Notes under the pieces: generated by a model
The model's database searches: none
Told to the model about the DNA's origin: nothing
Seen by the model: only the letters and a program-made list of their open reading frames with translations
Shown: piece by piece, positions 50,952 to 59,599 of the stretch
Position numbering within the stretch: the stretch's first letter is position 1
How the letters are laid out: every line of letters starts with the position of its first letter
Source: Brevibacterium sp. RIT 803
GTDB taxonomy: Bacteria; Actinomycetota; Actinomycetes; Actinomycetales; Brevibacteriaceae
Assembly (NCBI RefSeq): GCF_016892625.1
Contig: NZ_JAFEMW010000005.1
Span: 462,461 to 526,460, forward strand
Direction: 5' to 3'
Length of the DNA: 64,000 nt
Translations under genes and position numbers: made by a program

Positions 50952-52631
50952 TCAGCGGACGGCCTGGCGCAGCCACATCGACAGTGCTTCGACTGCGAGG
51001 ACAACAGCGACCATGAGGATGAGCACCATGGTGACCACGTCGAACTGGTTGACCCGCGAAGCGTTGAGCAGCAGGAATCCGATGCCCCCGGCTCCGACGA
51101 CTCCGAGGAGTGTGGCCGAGCGGATGTTGTTGTCGAGGAGGTACATCGTGTGAGCGACGAAAGCCGGTGCCGCCTGGCGCAGTGTGGCCGAGAAGAACAC
51201 CTGTGCCTCACTGGCACCAGTCGCGCGCATTGCCTCTTGCACCTGGGTGTCCGTCTCCTCAAGCGAATCGGCGATGAGCTTCGAGAGCAGGCCGATCGCG
51301 CCGATGGACAGAGCCAGGGTGCCGGCGACCTCACCCAGGCCGGAGATGACGACGAAGATGATCGCGAGAATGAGCTCGGGAATGCCGCGCACTATCACGA
51401 TGATCACCCTGAACGTCTGGTGCACATAGGCATTCGCCACGGCGTTGCGGGCGGCGAGGATGCCGATCGGTAGCGCGAGGACAGCGCCGATGAGTGTTGC
51501 CGCGAGCGAGATCTGGATAGTCACCAGCAGCGCCTCGACGAGGTTGGACATGGTCCCGCCGGTTGATGGCGGGAAGAACAGCGCCAGGGTCTTCGGTAGG
51601 TCGAGAAGCCCCTGCAGGAGTGCTGACCAGGACATATCCACGCGCCACAGGGCCGCAACAGTGACGATCAGGATCAGCGCAATCGAGAGGAAGCGCTTGA
51701 ACCGGGCCGAACTCCACGGTGGTGTCAGATGGAGATCGTTGACACCCGATTCGCGACCGCGGTTGAACAGGCGATCGACCCAGGTGCCGCCGGTGATCCT
51801 CTGTCCGGCCGATCTCATCAGCGCTGCCCGGATCGCTCCCGAGAGCAGCTCGATGCCGATGCACAGCAGCAGGACCAGCACGGCCAGGGCCATGCCTCGC
51901 TGATAGTCAAGCGTGCGCAGGGAATCGGCGATCGCCAACCCGATTCCGCCCACGCCGACGTAGCCCAGAAGCACCGAGGTGCGCAGGTTGATGTCGAATC
52001 GGTGCAGCGCCGTCGCGATGAGCTGCGGCATCAGCGTCTGTGGAATGGCCGCCATGATCTGCTGCGCACGGCCGGCGCCGAGGGACTCCATGGACTCACG
52101 GGGGCCATCGTCGAGTTCCTCGATCGCATCGGCGTAGAGCTTGGCGATCATGCCGACTGAGTGGATGCCCATGGCGATGATTCCGGCGGTGGCTCCGAGG
52201 CCGAACATGCGCAGGAAGATGATCGCGAGCACCAGATCGGGGATGGCCCGAGCCAGCACGGTCAGAGCGCGCGCGACCCACTGCGAGGTGATTCCCCAGC
52301 GGGTCGGCCCGGCGGCGGCCAGAGACACCGGAATGGAGAGCGCGACAGAGAGCAGCGTGGCGAGGAAGACGATGGCCAAGGTCTCGAACACCAGCGAGAG
52401 AGTCTCTGGCACAGGCGGGAAGTCGAGAGGGAAGACGCGGGCAAGGAAGCGTCCCGCATTGTCGACGGAGTCGACGATGGTGCCCAGATCGATGCCGAGA
52501 GAACCGATCGACCACACGCCTCCGATGACCAGGACGATCATCACGAGCGCGGCGGAGATGCTTTGTCCGGTCGGACGCGGACGCGCCGGCGGCGTCGGAG
52601 CCTCGCGCGGGGTCTCGACGAGCGTGGGCAT
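50952..52631 (-). CDS. phnE: Phosphonate ABC permease, two PhnE domains fused
   Basis: A 559-residue protein equal to two PhnE permeases in tandem. Domain 1 (~25-275) has the EAA-type loop ESMESLGAGRAQQIMAAIPQ and LLGYVGVGGIGLAI; domain 2 (~310-555) has EAMRATGASEAQVFFSATLR and LLGVVGAGGIGFLLL. The halves are joined by a ~40-residue hydrophilic linker. One polypeptide thus replaces the PhnE homodimer or the PhnE1/PhnE2 pair. Its start shares one base with the phnC stop (TGATG). Confidence 0.9.
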   Translation of the reverse strand: MPTLVETPREAPTPPARPRPTGQSISAALVMIVLVIGGVWSIGSLGIDLGTIVDSVDNAGRFLARVFPLDFPPVPETLSLVFETLAIVFLATLLSVALSIPVSLAAAGPTRWGITSQWVARALTVLARAIPDLVLAIIFLRMFGLGATAGIIAMGIHSVGMIAKLYADAIEELDDGPRESMESLGAGRAQQIMAAIPQTLMPQLIATALHRFDINLRTSVLLGYVGVGGIGLAIADSLRTLDYQRGMALAVLVLLLCIGIELLSGAIRAALMRSAGQRITGGTWVDRLFNRGRESGVNDLHLTPPWSSARFKRFLSIALILIVTVAALWRVDMSWSALLQGLLDLPKTLALFFPPSTGGTMSNLVEALLVTIQISLAATLIGAVLALPIGILAARNAVANAYVHQTFRVIIVIVRGIPELILAIIFVVISGLGEVAGTLALSIGAIGLLSKLIADSLEETDTQVQEAMRATGASEAQVFFSATLRQAAPAFVAHTMYLLDNNIRSATLLGVVGAGGIGFLLLNASRVNQFDVVTMVLILMVAVVLAVEALSMWLRQAVR

Positions 52632-53589
52632 CAGCGAGTCACACCTGACGCGGCCGCGGGGCGCAATGCGCTGACATGATGTGAGGCGCTGACCCTGGGT
52701 GATGTGATCGTCGGGTCTGACGAATCGGAAGAGGACTCGGCGTCTGCTCGGGAACCGACCGCAGCCTCGGCGAGGTCCATTCCGGAGACGCTCGAATAGA
52801 TCGTCGACGCCTCGTCGGCACTCAGGCCCTCAGTCGCGCGATCGAGGACCGCCTGCCCGGTGCGCAGACCGATGATCCGATCGGCGAACTCGATGGCCAG
52901 CTGGACCTGGTGGAGTGAGGCGATGACGGTGAGTTTGTCCTCTTCGGCGATCTGCCGCAGCAGGTTGATCACGTCGAGGGCCGAGACCGGATCCAGTGAG
53001 GCCACCGGTTCATCGGCCAACAGCACTGTGGGATGCTGCATGAGTGCGCGGGCGATGGCCACGCGCTGCTGCTGACCTCCGGAGAGAGTGTCCGCGCGCT
53101 GGTAGGCCCGATCGGCAAGACCGACACGGTCGAGCTTCTCGATGGCCTCTCTGCGCACGGACTTCGGGTACATCATCAGCGAGATGCGCGGCCCTTGAGC
53201 GAGCCGAGCTGTCCGGCGCAGACGTTCTCCAGCACAGACATCGGACCGACGAGGTTGAAGGACTGGAAGATCACGCCGATGTTCCGGCGCAGCTCCCGCA
53301 GTCCGCGTTTTCCTGTCGAATTCAGGTCGTGGCCCAGGACGCGCACCGTTCCCGAGGTGGGGGTGTGCAGGCCGTTGATGTGACGCAGGAGCGTCGACTT
53401 CCCCGATCCCGACAGCCCGAGCAGGACTGTGACCCTGCCGGCACGGAATCCGATGTTGACGTCGTCGAGCCCGAGGACTCCGCCGCCGAAGTCCTTGGTC
53501 ACGTGGTCGAGCTGGACGGCGTAGATATCGTCGATCTCTCGCTGAAGTTCAGCGGTCTGAGTGGTGTTGGCATGTCGATGATTGCTCAT
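52631..53589 (-). pseudogene. phnC: Phosphonate ABC ATPase, split by a single-base frameshift
   Basis: The N-terminal frame (start 53589) encodes Walker A GLSGSGKSTLLRHIN and the Q-loop (IGVIFQSFNLVG), running to CAGQLGSLKG then out of frame to a stop at 53176. The second frame carries MMYPKSVRREAIEKLDRVG, signature LSGGQQQRVAIARAL, Walker B VLLADEPVASLD and H-loop ASLHQVQLA. One extra C in AAGGGCCGCGC (near 53190) would restore KGPRISLMMYP, the usual PhnC sequence. Every motif is otherwise intact and the rest of the operon is sound, so this is either a very recent mutation or a sequencing error. An Asp/Ser-rich tail extends the C-terminus. Confidence 0.85.
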
Positions 53590-53600
53590 GGGTGTCTCTC

Positions 53601-54542
53601 CTAGCCGACGTTCTTGCAGGCGTCTGCCTGGGTGGCGTCGCAGATGTCTCGGATGGAGTCGAAGTCGGAGTCATCGACAGGCTTATAGCCGTATTCGATC
53701 TCCTCGGGCAGGACGCAGTCGTCCTCGGAGGAGCAGACGCCGGCATCAACCATGGCCGGAATGTTCGCCTTCTCGCGCAGGACGGTCGTGATCTGCTGAG
53801 CCAGTTCAGGATCGAGGGATTCGTTGTTGACGGCGATCGGGTCCTCAGTGATGGGATCGGACTCCCACACCGGCTCCAGGCTGCCCGCCTTCACCTGCTC
53901 GGACTCTTCGAGGGTGCCCAACATGGTGTCGTGGGCGAAGGCCGCATCGCATTCTCCGGAGTCCAAGGACAGCAGCGAGGCGTCATGACCGCCGGTCAGT
54001 ATCTGCTTCATGTCCTGCTCCATGTCGAGGCCCTCGTCCATGATCCCCTTCATCGGGACGAGGTAGCCGGAGGTGGAGGCCTTGTCGACGAAGCAGACGT
54101 TCTTGCCCTTGAGGTCCTTCAGGCTCGTGATGTCCGAGCCCTTCTTGACGTAGGCCAGAGACGTGTAGGCCGGGGCCGTGTCTGCGTCGTGAGTCGGAGC
54201 GGCTGCCGGTTCCATGTCGATGCCGGAGTCCTTGGCGATGACATAGGCGAACGGGCCGAATGAGGCGGCATCGATCTGGCCTGCGCGCATCCCCTCGATC
54301 ACGGCCGCGTAGTCGGAGGCATTCTGGAACTCGACCTTCTTGCCGGTCTCCTCCTCGAGCAGAGCGGTGACGTTTTCGAAGGTCGACTCCAGCGTGGAGG
54401 AGGACTCGGCAGGGACGGCGGCGAAGGTGATGGTGTCGCCGTCGTCGCCGGAGGAGCCGCAGGCGGCCAGGAGCGGGAGGGCGAGTGCTGCGGCCGTGAG
54501 AGAGCGGACGGTGCGGGATCTGAAACGTGGGAACAGGGCCAT
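53601..54542 (-). CDS. phnD: Phosphonate ABC transporter substrate-binding lipoprotein
   Basis: A 313-residue PhnD-type receptor. Signal peptide with lipobox LLAAC at ~27, then a Gly/Asp linker and ITFAAVPAESSSTLESTFEN, the start of the phosphonate-binding fold; NASDYAAVIEGMRAGQIDAA and STSGYLVPMKGI supply the ligand-binding loops. Three further cysteines near the C-terminus (VCSSEDDC; DACKNVG) could form disulfides. AGGCAGG precedes ATG 54542. An operator-like site lies 65 bp upstream. Confidence 0.87.
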   Translation of the reverse strand: MALFPRFRSRTVRSLTAAALALPLLAACGSSGDDGDTITFAAVPAESSSTLESTFENVTALLEEETGKKVEFQNASDYAAVIEGMRAGQIDAASFGPFAYVIAKDSGIDMEPAAAPTHDADTAPAYTSLAYVKKGSDITSLKDLKGKNVCFVDKASTSGYLVPMKGIMDEGLDMEQDMKQILTGGHDASLLSLDSGECDAAFAHDTMLGTLEESEQVKAGSLEPVWESDPITEDPIAVNNESLDPELAQQITTVLREKANIPAMVDAGVCSSEDDCVLPEEIEYGYKPVDDSDFDSIRDICDATQADACKNVG

Positions 54543-54606
54543 GTGCGGCCTGCCTTTCGAGTGGTCGGGATGATCGCTTGGTGCCATTCTTCGACAACTC
54601 GAAACA

Positions 54607-54622
54607 ACATGTCTATACAATT
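54607..54622. promoter_or_regulatory. Candidate GntR operator upstream of phnD
   Basis: ACATGTCTATACAATT matches the site at 55853-55869 at 13 of 16 aligned positions. The core TGTCTATACA is the imperfect dyad seen for PhnF/HutC-type GntR regulators. It lies in the 89-bp gap between the flavoenzyme stop and phnD start. Confidence 0.6.
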
Positions 54623-54631
54623 CGTGCCTGT

Positions 54632-55816
54632 TCACCGGTCGGACATGACAGCTTCACCGGCGGTTGGGGTGAGGGGAGATGAATGCGGTGCAGGTCTCGT
54701 TCCCGTCGCGGCTGTATCCCCGCCGAGGATGCGGTCCGCGATCCCGAAGGACAGTGTCATCCCGATGCCCGAGGTGACCACGGCGACCGTCGTCTGCTCA
54801 TCGGGGCGCTCGAGGATCAGGTTGGTCTCGGTGCTGTCCGCATACTGGCCGAGCCACCGTTGGCGAACGACGGGTTCGGCGATGCCGAGCATGCTGGTGG
54901 CGCGCTCGAGCAGCAGGTTGCCGACGTGTTCGTCGATGAAGGGCTCAGGGCTGAGGGCATAGGCGTGGGAGTCGCCGATGAGCAGTCCGTCGGTGATGTC
55001 GGTGACCATGAGGTTGGCGATGACATCGACGAGCTCGGGTTGCCGCTGGGCGAGATCCTCGCGCAGAGCCGATGCCCCGGGCATTGCGGCGAAACCGTCG
55101 TAGCGGGCCAGTGAGGTGCCGGTGAGCATGGCGAACCCTGCGGGGGTCTGCGGCGGTCGCTCGATCAGGGACATGACGAGCGTGCAGATGCGCACCCCAT
55201 GTGACTCGGCGATCCTGGGGAACAGGGAGGTGAGCTGGTAGCCGGGGCAGACGACGACCTGCTCACCGTGGACATCGCCCCGGTTGGTGGACACGGTGCC
55301 GCCGGCCACCTCGGTGACGGTGGTGTTCCAGGTGAAATCGACACCTTCACCGGCCAGCCAGTCGGCAATTGCGGGGGCAGCCCCACGCGGGTCGACCCGC
55401 ATATCCAGGGGCAGGTGGGCCCCGCCGATCGCGCCCAGGCTCGGGTTCCCGATGGCCGCGGCCACCTCCTCGGCGCTGAGCATCGTTGCCTGTTCCGGGC
55501 TTCGGTGGTCGGCGAACTCCTGGAGGACGCGAAGCTCGGGTTCGGTCATGGCGGGGATGAAGGAACCGGTCTCTGCGGCCCAGATTCCGGTCGCGGCGGC
55601 GACCTCTCGCCAGCCGGCACGAGACGCCATGGCCAGGTCCTGGGCTGCGTCTGCCTGTCCGGTGAAGCACGCGTGTCCGAAGTTCTGGATGGATGAGCCC
55701 ACAGGGCGAGCCGAGCGGTCGATGACATGGACCCTGCGGCCCTGCTGGTGTGCGCGGAATGCGGTGGCCAGGCCCAGGATTCCGGAGCCTACGATGATGA
55801 GATCTGATTTCGACAT
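54632..55816 (-). CDS. FAD-dependent oxidoreductase of phosphonate clusters (DAAO/glycine oxidase-like)
   Basis: A 394-residue amine oxidase-type flavoprotein. The FAD dinucleotide motif is IIVGSGILGLATAFRAHQQG near residue 6, followed by SSIQNFGHACFTGQ, and the C-terminal TVAVVTSGIGMTLSFGIADRI contacts FAD. It matches the phosphonate-associated TIGR03364 (HpnW) group by context; related enzymes act on amines such as N-methylated 2-aminoethylphosphonate. GGGGGA precedes ATG 55816. Probable role: oxidative deamination of an aminophosphonate to phosphonoacetaldehyde for the HAD hydrolase. Confidence 0.84.
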   Translation of the reverse strand: MSKSDLIIVGSGILGLATAFRAHQQGRRVHVIDRSARPVGSSIQNFGHACFTGQADAAQDLAMASRAGWREVAAATGIWAAETGSFIPAMTEPELRVLQEFADHRSPEQATMLSAEEVAAAIGNPSLGAIGGAHLPLDMRVDPRGAAPAIADWLAGEGVDFTWNTTVTEVAGGTVSTNRGDVHGEQVVVCPGYQLTSLFPRIAESHGVRICTLVMSLIERPPQTPAGFAMLTGTSLARYDGFAAMPGASALREDLAQRQPELVDVIANLMVTDITDGLLIGDSHAYALSPEPFIDEHVGNLLLERATSMLGIAEPVVRQRWLGQYADSTETNLILERPDEQTTVAVVTSGIGMTLSFGIADRILGGDTAATGTRPAPHSSPLTPTAGEAVMSDR

Positions 55817-55852
55817 TCCCCCATCTTGGTCGCTTTCTGCCGTACGATGACT

Positions 55853-55869
55853 ACATGTATGTACAAGTT
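55853..55869. promoter_or_regulatory. Candidate GntR operator upstream of the phosphonate operon
   Basis: ACATGTATGTACAAGTT lies 36 bp before the flavoenzyme start and in the region divergent from gntR. Its TGTATGTACA core parallels the phnD-upstream site. Expected to be the main operator of the catabolic operon and possibly of gntR. Confidence 0.6.
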
Positions 55870-56021
55870 TGATGATTGTTCATCTGAACGTGATGTCGAC
55901 GATCCCGAGGAGCACTCTCGGTTCATTCGGCAGGAATAGGAAGTAGAGCAGAGCCCCGCTCGAACAGCAGCACAGTTGGAAGCACGTGTCCCCATCCCCG
56001 ACCACGACGAGACCAGCACAC

Positions 56022-56789
56022 ATGACTCAGCAGCACACGCGACAGCAGCACGACGAGATCGCACATTACCTGCGAACGGCGATTCGTGAAGGCTATTTTC
56101 AGCCCGGGGACGAACTTCCCTCCGAGGCAGAGCTCACCCGGAAGTTCACCAGCTCCCGCGGCCCGGTTCGACAGGCGATGTCGACCCTGCGGACCGAAGG
56201 ACTGATCTCCTCCGGGAGGGGGCGCCGGACGGTTGTCCTCGACAATGTGCCCACCCAATCCTTCGACGACATCATCTCGTTCTCCCAGTGGTGCCACAAC
56301 GCCGATATCGTCCCGGGTCAGCGCACCCAGTGGGTCACTCGCAGGCCCGCCGAGAAGTCCTTGGCGGCGAGCCTGCGCATTCCCGACGGTGATCCGGTCG
56401 TCTCCGTGTTCCGGCTCCGCCTCATGGATGATGTGCCCACCATGGTCGAGCGTTTGAACTATCCCCTCGAGGTCGGGCGCCACGTGCTTGCCTTCGACAC
56501 AGACTCAGGTTCGATCTACCAGGAACTCATCGACCAGGGCGTCGACATCAGCCGAACCTCACGGACCATCGATGCGATCGGAGCCAACGAGGACGACGCC
56601 GCTCTGCTCGAGGTTCCGGTCGGCACGCCGCTGCTGCGGGTTCGCCGACGCGCGTTCACGAGCGCCGGCGAACTGATCGAATCCTCGGACGACCGCTATC
56701 TTCCGTGGAAGGCCAGCTTCACGATGAACTCCACCAGGGGCAACCCCAGCTCGATGGCCCTGACATCGACCCACCTCGGCGACATCTGA
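56022..56789 (+). CDS. GntR/HutC-type (UTRA) regulator of phosphonate genes
   Basis: A 255-residue protein: GntR winged HTH at ~5-70 (YFQPGDELPSEAELTRKF; RGPVRQAMSTLRTEGLI) and a UTRA effector domain at ~90-240 (VVSVFRLRLMDDVPTMVERL; RSTLLRV-like strand PLLRVRRRAFTSAGELIE). This is the PhnF/PhnR class. ATG 56022 is chosen; GTG 55986 is possible. Divergent from the phosphonate operon, with two operator-like sites on that side. Confidence 0.86.
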   Translation: MTQQHTRQQHDEIAHYLRTAIREGYFQPGDELPSEAELTRKFTSSRGPVRQAMSTLRTEGLISSGRGRRTVVLDNVPTQSFDDIISFSQWCHNADIVPGQRTQWVTRRPAEKSLAASLRIPDGDPVVSVFRLRLMDDVPTMVERLNYPLEVGRHVLAFDTDSGSIYQELIDQGVDISRTSRTIDAIGANEDDAALLEVPVGTPLLRVRRRAFTSAGELIESSDDRYLPWKASFTMNSTRGNPSSMALTSTHLGDI

Positions 56790-56847
56790 TGGTGAGGTTC
56801 TCGGAGTAGGCTGGCAGGACCGAACTGTCAGCTGGAAGGAACCCATC

Positions 56848-58245
56848 ATGGCCGAGCACAGCAGTGAAGTCGATCAGAGCGAACACGTGGACCTCCTCGT
56901 CATCGGATGGGGCAAGGGCGGAAAGACGCTTGCGGGAACCATGGCCAGAGCAGGCAAGCGTGTCGCCGTCGTTGAGCGCTCCGATGCCATGATCGGTGGT
57001 TCGTGTATCAACATCGCGTGCATCCCGACGAAGATCCTCGTCCACGATGCAGAGAACAAGCGCGAATCCGATGACGTCGCCGAGTACTTCGCCAATGCTG
57101 TGGAGCGTCGCGATACTCTGACCGGGGCGATGCGGAAGAAGAACTTCTCCATGCTCGACGATCTTGACTCGGTCCTCCTGGTCTCCGGCCGCGCCGAGTT
57201 CACAGGCGAACGCGAAGTCCGCGTCACCGGCGGCAACGACACCATGACGATCACTGCCGACACCGTCGTCGTCAACACCGGCTCGGTTGCGAACATCCCG
57301 CCGATCGACGGTGCCAAGCTGGGCGGGCGCATCCACGATTCCGAGTCGCTGCAGCACGTCACCCCGTTCCCCAAGCGCCTCGTCATCGTCGGCGGCGGCT
57401 ACATCGGCCTCGAATTCGGCTCGATGTTCACCCACTTCGGGTCTCAGGTCACCGTCCTCGACCACGGGCCCCGCCCACTGGCCAACGAGGACGACGACGT
57501 CGCCGAGGTAGTCGCTGCAGCACTGGCCGATGATGGCGTCACCATCATCAACAATGCCTCAGTGACCGCAGTCAGCGACGGTGCCGACTCCGCGACCGTC
57601 AGCTACGAGATCGATGGAGAGACGACGACCATCGACGCCGAGGCGGTCCTCCTGGCTGTCGGTCGCAAGCCTGCCACCACGGACCTCGGCCTCGACAATG
57701 CCGGTATCGAGACGAACGAACGCGGTTTCATCACCGTCGACGAGCACCTGCGTGCCTCAGCCGAGGGTGTATACGCGTTCGGCGATGTCAACGGCGGGCC
57801 GATGTTCACCTACATCTCCCTTGACGACAACCGCATCCTGGCAGACCAGCTGCTCGGTGAGGGCAAGCGGTCGACGAAGGACCGCGGATCCGTGCCATAC
57901 ACGATGTTCCTCACCCCGCCCGTGGCCCGTGTCGGACTGAGTGAGAAGGATGCGCGCGAACAGGGATATGAGATCAAAGTCGGAGCGAAGGCGATGGCCG
58001 ATATCGCAGCAGCACCCCGAGCGAAGATCGAGGGCGACCCCCGCGGCATCGTCAAATTCGTCGTCGACGCGAAGACGGACCTCATCCTCGGTGCCGCACT
58101 CGTGCACGTGCACTCACAGGAGGTCATCAACACCGTGGCCCTGGCGATGCGCCACGACGTCACCGCCACCGAGCTGCGCGACACGATCTACACCCACCCC
58201 TCGGCGACGGAGGCACTCAACGAAGTGCTCGCAGTGGTGAAGTAG
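56848..58245 (+). CDS. rclA: RclA-type pyridine nucleotide-disulfide reductase (hypothiocyanous acid reductase family)
   Basis: A 465-residue flavoprotein disulfide reductase. GWGKGGKTLAGTMARAGKRV binds FAD; redox cysteines C53 and C58 sit in GGSCINIACIPTK; the NAD(P)H motif is IVGGGYIGLEFGSMF; FTYISLDDNRI, LLGEGKRSTKDR and VPYTMFLTPPVARVGL are near-diagnostic of RclA/MerA-type reductases that reduce hypothiocyanous acid or act in HOCl resistance. HPSATEALNE at the end carries the dimer-partner His-Glu pair. AAGGA lies before the start. No dedicated regulator is adjacent. Confidence 0.88.
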   Translation: MAEHSSEVDQSEHVDLLVIGWGKGGKTLAGTMARAGKRVAVVERSDAMIGGSCINIACIPTKILVHDAENKRESDDVAEYFANAVERRDTLTGAMRKKNFSMLDDLDSVLLVSGRAEFTGEREVRVTGGNDTMTITADTVVVNTGSVANIPPIDGAKLGGRIHDSESLQHVTPFPKRLVIVGGGYIGLEFGSMFTHFGSQVTVLDHGPRPLANEDDDVAEVVAAALADDGVTIINNASVTAVSDGADSATVSYEIDGETTTIDAEAVLLAVGRKPATTDLGLDNAGIETNERGFITVDEHLRASAEGVYAFGDVNGGPMFTYISLDDNRILADQLLGEGKRSTKDRGSVPYTMFLTPPVARVGLSEKDAREQGYEIKVGAKAMADIAAAPRAKIEGDPRGIVKFVVDAKTDLILGAALVHVHSQEVINTVALAMRHDVTATELRDTIYTHPSATEALNEVLAVVK

Positions 58246-58280
58246 GGGAGAGTGGGGGCGCGAAGTCGTCCTGTCTCAGC

Positions 58281-58318
58281 GTCAGCCGGCGAACCGGCCG
58301 TCAGCCGGCGAACCAGCC
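58281..58318. repeat. 19-bp tandem duplication at the 3' end of the Nramp gene
   Basis: GTCAGCCGGCGAACCGGCC is followed directly by a second copy with one change (A for G). The second copy encodes the last residues and stop of the Nramp-like gene; the first lies just beyond the stop. Replication slippage is the simple explanation. Confidence 0.8.
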
Positions 58319-59599
58319 GATGAACACCTGAATGGTCACCCAGATGGTGAGAAGTGTCGTCGCCACCAGGATGATGTTCTCGAACAGATTGGCCTTGTGC
58401 TTGCCGAAATGGCTCGTCTTGTTTGCCAGGATCAGCAGCCCGATGGCCACGAGCGGGACGATGATGGCCTGCAGCCCGGTGACGAACACGGCCATTTCCA
58501 CAAATCCCGGCATCCCAGGTACGGACCACAGGATGGGGGAGATGAGGATGAAGAGGCTGAACCATTTGAACAGCGGATCATCTTCGAACTTGGTGCCGTA
58601 CTGTTCGCGCCTTGAGGGGAGGATGATGTGCAGGCAGTCGATGATCACCTTCGGGAAGCCATTGGCGAAGCCGATGACGCTGCTGTAGAGAATGCCGAAA
58701 GCGCCCAAGTAGAAGATGACTCCGCCGAAGGCTCCGAGATGAATGGTCAGAGCTTGAGAGATGTCATCGAGGCTTGAGACCTGGATTCCCTGGGGCCTGA
58801 GGATCTCGGCACCCACCACCCAGATGGACAGGCTGATGACGATGGCGGCGGAGATGCCGAAGAGGATGTCATTGCGCTGCAGCTTCTTGAAGGCAATGCC
58901 CTTCCATCCTTTGTCGCGGACGTAATAGGGATAGAGGAAGTTCGCCATCGAACCTGCTACTGCACCGATGAGGGACAAGGCCACGGCGAAGACGCCGAAC
59001 GCGCCGGTGTTGGCCGGGATTCCGAAGCCGATGGTTCCCTGGATGAGCTCGCCGACATCGGGGACCGAGTAGATTGCCAGCCCGAGGAAGACCACCGTCA
59101 TCATTGCCAGCAGGAGCTTCATGCCCTTTTCGATGGTGTTGTAGACATTGCGGCCGATGACGAAGATGCTGGCCACAACCAGAATGCATGACCAGAGGAA
59201 CGGGTTGCCGACAGTGACGATTTTGGCGACCGCCTCACCTGCGCCCTTGATCATGTAGCCATTGAGAAGGTGTCCGCTGATGAGCGCTGCAATGCCGATC
59301 GCCCATGGATAGAACCTCGACACATCGTTATAGCCTTCGACGATCGTCTGGTTCTTGATGTTGAGAACCTGATATCTGCCCATGATGTTGACGACGACGA
59401 ACCTGATGAGAAGAGAAGCGACCAGCAGCCACATCAGGCTGTAGCCGTAATTCGAGCCCGACACGGAGGCGGTGACCAGGTCACCGGCTCCCATCATGGC
59501 GAGGACGGCAATGATTCCGGGGCCGAACTCTCGGAGGCTGCCTAAGAACCTTCGCCGCGTGGGCGGAGCTGTGGTGTGGTTTTCGCTGTTCACTGTCAT
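58301..59599 (-). CDS. Nramp-related transporter with altered metal-site motifs
   Basis: A 432-residue protein with about eleven helices of the LeuT/Nramp fold. The first helix reads FGPGIIAVLAMMGAGDLVTASVSG: the canonical DPGN is GAGD with no Asn. The helix-6 MPH-type segment reads AGSMANFLYPYY, lacking the usual metal-binding Met. Hence it belongs to Nramp-related proteins of uncertain substrate (Mg2+, Al3+-like or non-metal) rather than MntH. Its stop lies in a tandem duplication. Convergent with rclA. Confidence 0.8.
   Translation of the reverse strand: MTVNSENHTTAPPTRRRFLGSLREFGPGIIAVLAMMGAGDLVTASVSGSNYGYSLMWLLVASLLIRFVVVNIMGRYQVLNIKNQTIVEGYNDVSRFYPWAIGIAALISGHLLNGYMIKGAGEAVAKIVTVGNPFLWSCILVVASIFVIGRNVYNTIEKGMKLLLAMMTVVFLGLAIYSVPDVGELIQGTIGFGIPANTGAFGVFAVALSLIGAVAGSMANFLYPYYVRDKGWKGIAFKKLQRNDILFGISAAIVISLSIWVVGAEILRPQGIQVSSLDDISQALTIHLGAFGGVIFYLGAFGILYSSVIGFANGFPKVIIDCLHIILPSRREQYGTKFEDDPLFKWFSLFILISPILWSVPGMPGFVEMAVFVTGLQAIIVPLVAIGLLILANKTSHFGKHKANLFENIILVATTLLTIWVTIQVFIGWFAG

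Noticed and set aside
58281..58318. Tandem 19-bp repeat as a CRISPR or iteron array.
   Set aside because: Only two directly abutting copies with no spacers; a slippage duplication explains it.
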